A stretch of DNA of 64,000 nt from Epiperipatus broadwayi (Eukaryota; Onychophora; Udeonychophora; Euonychophora; Peripatidae), in assembly GCA_028023455.1 (NCBI GenBank), contig JAQFVV010000017.1, positions 5,420,098-5,484,097 of the forward strand, in the 5' to 3' direction. Under the pieces are notes generated by a model, which was given only the letters and a program-made list of their open reading frames with translations, did no database searches and was not told the DNA's origin. The number at the start of each line of letters is the position of its first letter. The stretch's first letter is position 1. This document shows positions 56,815 through 64,000 of the stretch, one piece after another. Both the position numbers and the translations under genes were made by a program.

Positions 56815-57462
56815 AAAAGCAAGTTACACAATTTGTGTCTTGTTTTATTAATTATTGTATATAAAATACTTAATATATTTCCTAAATTATTAACAAGATG
56901 TATATTTCTTTTTTTTTTTTTGATCACCTTTAATTTTGTTTAATCTGTAAATATAGTATTTTTTAAATTGTAGATACTACTGAAGACATAGTGAAATCTA
57001 AAAAAATGTTTGGACTGCAGTCCCTAGTAACCATGAATTATTAGATGTACTAAAGTGTACACATTTACATTTCTACAATTTTGCATCATTATTAAAAAAT
57101 GATTACAATATAGTATTAACATTTTAAAATTGTTCAAATTTTTTTTGTATACTTCCATATTATGAAATGATTTATTTTATAAACTTTCAATCCGTTTGTG
57201 AACTAATAAATTTTTATCATGTTATTTTACAGTCGTTTAATTCTGATCATGAGAAAATGTTATCAACAAAAACCTGAAAAGTAATGATTTCCTATAATCT
57301 TATAAAGTTACAAAGCTCCTTATATCATTGAGATAAAACCTCATTCAAAAGCAGTGTTTTTATAATATTTAATTATGGTTGATGTTTTTAAGAAAAAGTT
57401 TTTATAATCAACTTTGTCAAAGATATATATTTTACTAATACGTGCATTTTTTTATATTTAAG
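56815..57462 (+). other. End of the long intron, nothing recognised
   Basis: AT-rich. Acceptor-like TTTTACAG at 57225-57232 is followed by a frame that stops after 14 codons, so no exon is called there. Confidence 0.4.
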
Positions 57463-57513
57463 GATCGTATCATCAATTTAGTTGTTGGAATTTTTACTGG
57501 ACTAGCAGTGATA
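57463..57513 (+). CDS. Exon of the candidate micro-gene: transmembrane segment
   Basis: Bounded by TTTATATTTAAG on the left and ATA|GTAAGTA on the right, both good splice signals. The 51 bases are 17 codons in phase 0, DRIINLVVGIFTGLAVI, a hydrophobic stretch long enough to span a membrane when joined to the next Ile. It fits between 19892-19948 and 61094-61120 with no frame conflict. Intermediate exons upstream cannot be excluded. Confidence 0.5.
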
Positions 57514-58000
57514 GTAAGTATATATTTTGTTTTGATGTAATGTTGCTTTTTTTTGCTAGTATGAAAAAAAGCATATTTTTAGTTAATTAGGATTTTATGA
57601 CTTTAATTTCAAAAACTTTATTTTGAGCTGATTTTTTTCATAGATCTAAAAAAAAAAAAAATCGGAATATAAATAATAATATATATTTGGAAATTTCCAT
57701 ATTATTGATATGTACAGTTTTTTCCTGAAGAAGGTTGATTTACTGAACAATAGAGTATTATAAGCAAGCAATAAATACTTGATCAATTATCAGCGATACT
57801 TTATTCTCCACTTAACATACTTTATTATACTATTGTAATATTTAATACTACCTCGCATTTACTCAATTCTCTGCATCATTAAGATTCGTAGTCTAATATA
57901 GAATTACCCCCCCCCCCATTTTTTATTGTCTATGGTTTTGTGAGTTAGTCTGTATTACTTTTATTCAGATATCTACATTCCACTTTTTTTTTTTTTAATA
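57514..58000. other. Intron, nothing recognised
   Basis: C run at 57907-57917; AT-rich otherwise. Confidence 0.4.
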
Positions 58001-58001
58001 T

Positions 58002-58054
58002 TGAAAAAAGTTCTGAAGAAACTATTAGATAGTCGAAACTGTCAGCCATTTTGA
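58002..58054 (+). ncRNA. Candidate hammerhead ribozyme, diverged family A
   Basis: CUGAAGA at 58013, hairpin ACUAU-UAG-AUAGU, GAAAC, U and the standard cleavage triplet GUC, then AGCCAUUUU. GUU before CUGAAGA pairs with AGC after GUC (one G-U), and AAAA with UUUU beyond a two-base bulge. Compared with other family A copies (GACUG/CAGUC) the hairpin bases have changed on both sides while pairing is kept. Confidence 0.5.
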
Positions 58055-58059
58055 AAGGG

Positions 58060-59080
58060 TTGTACAGTAAAGCATTTATCTGCATTGTATAAAGTGCATA
58101 GAAATATTATTGCCTGTTTATATTAATGTAGAAAATTAATGATTCATGTCGTAAAATTTATAGAAATATAAATAAAACTATGTTGTGTAAAAATGTAAAA
58201 TAGAACTTTAATAATAAATGATTATGTAAGTGAAACAGTTTTTGTGAGTAAAGCATTGAATACATTTATTTCATAAAGTTACAATTTCTGATATATAAAT
58301 TTTTAGAATATTTTCTCTTAACGTTGAAGATTAATTATTTGCATGTATAATATTAAAATAAAATGTTTTATAAATAAACTTAAAAAATTATTAAATTTTA
58401 TTATTAGTAAATAGACATCATTCAATACCAATCGAAAATTTTTATTTCTAATTGAAGTGTATGAATAACTAATTTTGGTCCACCATTTTTGATATGTCAC
58501 ATCCAGTATAAAGGATTATTATAAAAATATAATACAATAAATTGCTTAAATTTAATTATTTTCTGATTTACATTACATTGAGATAATGTCACCTGATTAT
58601 ATTTTTGCCTTATTAATAATGATATAAGGGTCATTACATTTAGAATATATCTCTAACGTTGAGATGCCAAATTAAGTTCTGTTAAGAAGTTGAGAAATTA
58701 TTACAGGCAACATATTGTTTAATCCTGGTTGTTGGATCTGTGAATTTTTTGAGTTTCAATAATAGATCTTTTACTTCCTTATTTTAAACCCAAACTCTGC
58801 TCAGACAAAATAAAACTGGACAGCTCACTCTGTTTAGGCTTATTAATTCACTGAGTTTTTTTTCTTAATTTTTTTTTTGTAAATATGTGTATAAATTAAT
58901 TAATTTATTGTAAAAGATTAATAATTGAATCTATGAAATATAATTGGATAATAATAGATTAATGGTATTGTCGCTTTACCAATAATAATCCAGTATTATC
59001 ACCTAGTCCTAGCAATTATTGCATAGTCACTCCATTTATCTTCAAGTAAAGAAGTTTACATTACTACAGTTTAATTGAAG
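58060..59080. other. Intron, nothing recognised
   Basis: AT-rich; chance frames only. Confidence 0.4.
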
Positions 59081-59084
59081 AGTA

Positions 59085-59345
59085 TTCATTAAAAAGCGTT
59101 GGATCTGTAAAGCGCATGTGCAGTGGAGTAATCGATTTTTTATTATTACAATTTAAAAAAACAACAAAACATCGCACTATATAAATAAAATATTTGTTAC
59201 AGTTTAATTGATGTGTCAAAATTATTGCCCTCCGAACTTTGACACAAACCACTATATTAATAATTTTTAGTAGTGATTTATTTGACCAGAGATTATCCAT
59301 TTAATGAATAATAATTCTTTAGTGTAATTTTCCCTACACCACTCA
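59085..59345 (-). mobile_element. Fragments shared with the LTR interior and with family D
   Basis: 59111-59185 resembles 2284-2350 of the LTR element (AAAGCGCATG..., TTATTACAATTTAA, CTATATAAA). 59205-59345 matches 18640-18780 of family D (TGTCAAA...TTTGACACAAA, TATTAATAATTTTTA, AGAGATTATCCA). Confidence 0.55.
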
Positions 59346-59349
59346 TGCA

Positions 59350-60040
59350 TTGACTAATTCCTCATCATATACTTTATTCAAATTTAAAATTTAATTTTTC
59401 TTACGGCATAACGCCCATTTACATATTCTATTCCATCAATTTCATTACTATGATCATTCATATCTCTGTTATGAATATTTTATAATTATTCCATCTAAAT
59501 TCATCAATGCAAACATTTCCAAACACTCGTTTTCTTTTCCTTTACAGCTTCCCTGTTTCCAATATCTAAATATACTACTCTGCATATTCATTTCATTCTG
59601 TCCAATTTCAATCTAACCCATGCGTATTCCATACATTTCTTTTCTAAAATACCTCCCTCCCCCCATTTAATAATAATCTCTATTCATTTTCTTTTCATCA
59701 TCATGACAATTAAGTTCCTTTCATTCATAGTTAACAATTGTAATTTTTCATTTCTCACATGTGGCTACCCTATTTTCTATTATAAAGACCTTCCCTACCT
59801 CCACATATTCATATCTCTAAGTGCTTGTTCATTTATTAAATAAATATTTATTATATGTATTGCTGAGGACCTCTGCATTGTAGTTCGAAATTATTCTGCC
59901 AGAGAGCTATGCTCCGGTCCACTAAAGGTAACATTTACCAAATTTAATATCAAATGTATTAAAATAATAATAATAGATAGTTACATATTTATAATATACA
60001 GGAAATATAAATATCAGCGGTTTTATAGATGTGATGATTT
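59350..60040. other. Intron, pyrimidine-rich stretch
   Basis: Rich in C and T on the plus strand from about 59380 to 59830, with no coding frame; content unknown. Confidence 0.4.
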
Positions 60041-60047
60041 CTCATTA

Positions 60048-60910
60048 CACCTGGGTCTCGTTTAATGCGGTAGATAAGTTCCTCAGAAAATGCGCACAAA
60101 AATAAACGTAACTTACCTTGAAAAATGGGGGATATGTTCCAGTAATTTTTAGAACTTGCATAAAAGCAAAGCAACAAGGAAGAATACTTTAAAATTCGCA
60201 TTAAAAAAATAAGGAAATAAAGTATGACTAATAAAAAATTTCAAATATTTCAAAAAAATTAATACAAGACAAACTTTTTAATATTTTTTTTGTTAACTAC
60301 AGTATTTAATTTTTCATTTTTTCATACATATTTTAATCATTTCCGCTGTTTATAATATGCATTCGTTTGTAAACTAGTAAGAAATCAGATTCGTGACGTG
60401 TTGCACAACTAGCACCACTTTCAGTCTTCAGTTGTGTTAATGGTTTTCTGTTTCTATATTAAAAAAATGAGATTGCAATCAAAATAAAAAGATTATAACA
60501 TTATCATTAGAAAGATTATTTTCAGTTTATAAAATCAATAAAATCTTCGTTATTATTTATTTTAAAAATCTAAAAATATTTATTTCTGTTAATATATAAC
60601 AAAATACGTTTTAAAAGTTTAAAATTTTTGAATATTTATTGCGAAATTTTTATACTTATGTGTAGGTTTTTTACATAGAAGCTAAGATTCTAAATACATC
60701 TTCAGGCCATACTCACGTTAGCTGCTAATATAACGTTATATTTTTGAAAAAAAAAAAAAAAAAGTATTTCAAGTCAAAATAAGTTATTAATAATTTAAAT
60801 TTCTTGATATCTAATAAATATAGTGAAATATGAAAGATATTAAGAAGAAACATGAATCACATAACTTCAAAATCGCATTAAAATAATCCGCATAAAACGA
60901 GACCCAGGTG
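60048..60910. mobile_element. pogo/Tigger-like non-autonomous element (863 bp)
   Basis: Terminal inverted repeats CACCTGGGTCTCGTTTAATG and its near complement (CGAGACCCAGGTG) are flanked by TA dinucleotides at 60046-60047 and 60911-60912. The TIR form, TA target and GCGG string resemble Tigger/pogo MITEs of the Tc1/mariner group. No transposase frame. Confidence 0.8.
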
Positions 60911-61093
60911 TATTTTAATTTATTTTATCATAGAATCCTTAATATTAATTAATTTCAATTGTGTTGAAATCATTATTCATCATAGAATGTACGTTTAATT
61001 TTCCTAAAGATGCCTTCCATGCAAAAGATTAAAATGTGAGAATTTTGGAACAAAATCTATATGAAATATATAAAAAAATGTTTTTAATTGCAG

Positions 61094-61120
61094 ATACAAA
61101 AACGGCAAAGACGAAAATAA
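61094..61120 (+). CDS. Terminal exon of the candidate micro-gene
   Basis: A strong acceptor (TTTTTAATTGCAG) precedes eight codons, IQKRQRRK, and a TAA stop. Phase 0 matches the donor at 57513. The basic tail right after the hydrophobic segment is typical of small tail-anchored or single-pass proteins and would hold the C-terminus in the cytosol. Confidence 0.5.
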   Translation: MQKRQRRK

Positions 61121-61330
61121 TCATACATTATCGTTATTCATGTTTCAAGAATATATGGAGAAATGAAAATTTTAGGTATATTTAATAAAAATATTAAGGT
61201 ATTGAAAAAGAAAGATGAAGTTGAACTATTACATATATTTAATTAAAATATATTTAAACTTGAATTCAGCTTTAAAGTTTATATCAGGACTAGCGATGAT
61301 ATCGTAATTTCTGGTCTAATAAATGATGAC
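61121..61330 (+). terminator. 3' UTR with polyadenylation signals
   Basis: AATAAA at 61184-61189 and 61318-61323 follow the stop within 200 bp, consistent with an mRNA 3' end. Confidence 0.4.
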
Positions 61331-61439
61331 TTTAATTTATATATCTGAAGTTCATGATGGCCAGTTGATAATGTAGAAAGGTTGACCACTTGTAATTTCA
61401 AATTATAATAATGTTGTAGATTTTTAATGTAATAATTTG

Positions 61440-61765
61440 ACTAAACCTCATATGATCACCATTTCTTATGCCTGCTCATAACTGTTATTAAAACAAGCAA
61501 AACTCTCCATACAGTAGTGCCCTCGGTGCAAGCCAGATTAATCAATGGATACCAGAAGGCTTGTGCATAAAATCCCTATTTAGTGCCTATTCATTCAATA
61601 TCCCCAGACTAGGCACTAGATAGGGATTTTATGCTCAAGCCCTTTGGCATCCATTGATTACTCTGGCTTGTACTGAGTGGCACTACTGTATGGAGAGTTT
61701 TACCTGTTTTAATAACAGTTATGAGCAAGCATAAGAAATGGTGATCATATAATGTTTAGTGGTTT
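61440..61765. mobile_element. Family B palindrome, about 325 bp
   Basis: Nearly perfect inverted arms: CTAAACCTCATATGATCACC...GTGATCATATAATGTTTAG, with inner CTCCATACAGTAGTGCC / GGCACTACTGTATGGAG. The fold junction at about 61605-61615 lies exactly where the family B hammerhead would be, and the core is lost there: the left arm ends with CCCCAGACTA, the complement of the cleavage-site side. Confidence 0.85.
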
Positions 61766-62150
61766 AATATCAATCATACCTAATAGGATAATGGTGGCTA
61801 TGGTTATTAAAGAACCAAATACACCAAAATGTATGGGTACTGAACTGAGTTCAGACCTATATGATTATATAAGCTAATGAGCTTGGATTGAAAATATTAT
61901 TGTGTTTTCAATTTTAGTCTCATAGTTTTGTAGTTAAATAGAGATAAAAGGTGACTGCTGGAGGGTTGCATTAGATCCTAAGATTTAGGGGCAGGGTTCT
62001 CAGATCCAAAGCTCCTCACTGACGAAACCCACAAGCTAGAAACTAGTTTGGGGATATTGAATGAGTAAGTACTAGATAGGGATTTTGGCATCCATTGATT
62101 ACTCTGGCTTGCACTGAGTGGCACTACCATATGGAGAGTTTTGCCTGTTT
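61700..62150 (+). mobile_element. Family B unit in direct tandem with the preceding arm
   Basis: CCTGTTTTAATAA recurs at about 61703 and 62141, a period near 440 bp. It contains the GAACTGAGTTCAG block and the hammerhead at 62013-62054. Confidence 0.75.
62013..62054 (+). ncRNA. Candidate hammerhead ribozyme, family B
   Basis: UCCUCA/UGGGGA stem I (6 bp), CUGACGA (fits CUGANGA), GAAAC, UA, cleavage triplet GUU (fits GUH). Stem II is weakened (ACC/GCU instead of GGC/GCC). All catalytic-core positions are intact. Confidence 0.6.
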
Positions 62151-62154
62151 TAAT

Positions 62155-62840
62155 AATTTGACTACTAAACATCACACGCCTATTTCCTAAAAACAGTGAC
62201 ACTTTCCATACAGTAGTGCCATCCAGTGGAAGCCGTAGTAATCAATGGATGCAAGAAGGTTGGTTTTGTAAAGTTCCTGTCTAATGCCTTATTCATCCTA
62301 TATTCCCAGACTAGTTTCTGGCTTGTGGCCTTCATCAGTGAGGAGCCTTGTATTTGACTACTAAACATCACACAATTATTTCCTAAAAACAGTGACATTC
62401 TTCATACAGCAGTGTCATCCAGTGCAAGCCATAGTAGTCAATGGATGCAAGAAGGTTTGTTTTTAAAGTTCCTGTCTAATGCTTATTCATCCTATATTCC
62501 CAGACTAGTTTCTAGTTTGTGGGGTTCATCAGTACCAAAGACACCAAAGTATATAGATACTGAACTTGGTTCAGATCTATATGATTATACAGGTGAATGA
62601 GTTTGGATTGAAAACATCTGCATTTTAGACTCATAGCTTTATAGTTAACTAAAAAGGTAAAACATGGCTGTTTGAGTATTGCATTAGATCTTAAGATGCA
62701 AATCTTCTCATTGTTGAAAGCCACAAGCTAAAAACTAGTCTGGGAATATTGAATGAATAGGCAATATATAGTGATTTTATTCACAAACCTTCTTGCATCC
62801 ATTGATTACTAAGACTTTCACTGGGTGGCTCTACTGTATG
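62155..62840. mobile_element. Cluster of three more family B copies
   Basis: Two minus-oriented copies start at 62160 and 62354 with the same ACTACTAAACATCACAC block. A plus-oriented copy runs from about 62535 to 62840. Motifs: 62303-62344 (minus, complete), 62501-62533 (minus, stem I lost), 62704-62747 (plus, both boxes mutated). Confidence 0.75.
62303..62344 (-). ncRNA. Best-preserved hammerhead ribozyme candidate, family B
   Basis: On the minus strand: UCCUCA, exact CUGAUGA, GGC-CACAA-GCC hairpin (flanked by A on each side), exact GAAAC, UA, exact GUC, then UGGGAA. Stem I pairs 5 of 6 positions (one U-G, one C-A). AC of the second box pairs with GU of the triplet as a minimal stem III, as in retrozyme and Penelope hammerheads. 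Confidence 0.7.
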
Positions 62841-62845
62841 GAGAG

Positions 62846-63850
62846 TTTGTCAAACTGTTTTCACATAATAAGTATGATCTAGCTAGAATTGTATGGGAGT
62901 GGCAGTAGCAGGGTTAACATATAGTAACAATGCATTATGTATTAGTAAAGAGATATTAGATAAATCGGTACAAAGGGAAGTAGAAAGACATATATTAGAT
63001 GCAGATGGGTGGATGGCAAAGGAGGCAATTCAAGGAAAAAATGGGATGGTCTTTTTATATGAGAGATGCAAAAAGCAAAATGAAAATGTTTGGTAGGCTG
63101 CAGTTTATGGATAATAAGAGAATAGCCAAAGTAGTATTTAATTATGAGTAAAGGACAAGGAACAGGATGGGTGAGAAAGGTAGTATGGTATGCACAAGAT
63201 TTGGATAAAGAATTTATGTCAGTATGCTTATACAAAAGGTGGGATTATGTTAGGAGAATTGTTGACTGTTATAGTGGTAAGGAATGGGATAAAAGAATAG
63301 GTGCAGTAATAAAGAATAAAGAGTTGGAGAACTAGTACGGAGAGTAAAAAGAGTAAATATATATAGAAATAAACAATATTGGGTGCAAGTTAATTTATGA
63401 TAATAGCAAGGAAAGTAGTTTACTATTTAAGGCTCGAACAGGATCTTTAGCAACAAAGGAATATCCACATAAATGGAAAAATGTGAGTGATTTAGTCTGC
63501 AAGTTGGGTAAAGAAGGCATAGAAAATATTAGTCATTTGTTACTTGAATGTAAATGCCTGAAAGCAGAAAGAGTATAAATAATGAAGTTGTGGAAGAATA
63601 TATATATACAGAAAGTGGGTTCTTGGTTTTATGCTGGGTTTGGGAAAAGATAAGGGGGATTTAGATATAAAGGCTATGAAGTTGATAAAGATTATGTTGT
63701 GGAAATGGGACGGAGCAGGATAAAGAATATGGGAAAATTTAGGGCAGGGAATGGAGAGGGAAGGTAAATAGGCTAACAAGTTTCTCTGGGCATAGTGGCT
63801 GAGGGATTCCTGACTCCATATAAGGAGAAGTCACAGTGCATCACATCAGT
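62846..63850 (+). mobile_element. 5'-truncated CR1 LINE copy
   Basis: Matches 25270-26300 from the end of the RT region to the 3' repeat (CACAGTGCATCACATCAG). It begins in a family B end (CTACTGTATGGAGAGTTTG). Several indels break the frame (open pieces 62893-63096 and 63144-63335). It shares the ORF2 frameshift seen at 25315-25322. Confidence 0.9.
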
Positions 63851-64000
63851 TTTAAGAATTTAACTACTACATGCTTGTAATTAAATGGATTCTGTAGTAA
63901 AGGTTTGCAAATTATGAAGAAAGTTGAAGTGTTAACGTAGATCAAAAAAATAAAAAAAGTCAAACAGTTGTTCTTATGGCAATTACTTATACATACTTTT
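63851..64000. other. Unannotated end of window
   Basis: Nothing recognised. Confidence 0.4.

Noticed and set aside
56976-57010. Possible exon after AAATTGTAG
   Set aside because: In phase 0 it reads five codons then TAG, with no donor.
57233-57278. Possible extra exon of the micro-gene after TTTTACAG
   Set aside because: In the required phase it meets a stop after 14 codons before any donor site.

Overview
This window looks like non-coding nuclear DNA from an animal, most likely an invertebrate. It is very AT-rich (roughly three quarters A+T by eye). It carries animal-type retroelements (CR1-like and RTE-like LINEs, Penelope-like elements, Ty3/gypsy-like remnants) and DNA transposons (two hAT, one pogo/Tigger-like, one MITE with a 9-bp target duplication). 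The few gene-like signals have spliceosomal splice sites. The species cannot be named from sequence alone. No bacterial-style gene, operon, rRNA, functional tRNA or CRISPR array is present.

Layout. 1-9265 is a decayed minus-strand LTR element with about 1.3-kb LTRs, one enlarged by a 717-bp internal tandem duplication; it keeps a coiled-coil gag-like ORF and an integrase tail. 9.3-19.1 kb is a mosaic of RTE 3' ends, an eroded gypsy pol with a possible LTR, 5'-truncated CR1 ends in inverted orientation, and palindromic repeats. 19892 begins a candidate host micro-gene: an ATG exon at 19892-19948, an exon at 57463-57513 and a terminal exon at 61094-61120 would splice in phase to a 44-residue single-pass membrane protein. 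Its 37.5-kb intron holds a nearly intact CR1 LINE (ORF1 with PHD finger and SGNH esterase; ORF2 with APE endonuclease and RT, broken by one frameshift), Penelope-like fragments, hAT elements, SINEs and many foldback repeats. 60048-60910 is a pogo-like element, and 61.4-63.9 kb is a cluster of palindromic repeats fused to another truncated CR1 copy.

The most interesting signal is distributed across the window. At least four unrelated-looking repeat families (called A, B, C and D here) each contain a hammerhead-ribozyme-like core: a CUGANGA box, a short hairpin, a GAAA box and a cleavage-type triplet, with stem I flanks that pair in the best copies of B, C and D. The Penelope-like element at 28 kb has the same three-helix layout in its terminal repeat. 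Many copies are arranged head to head as palindromes. Family B units repeat with a period of about 440-470 bp, and in at least three places they abut 5'-truncated CR1 3' ends. This suggests a population of retrozyme-like or Penelope-derived non-autonomous elements with self-cleaving RNAs, some fused to LINE tails. The helices were paired by eye; cleavage activity and relationships between families are inference.
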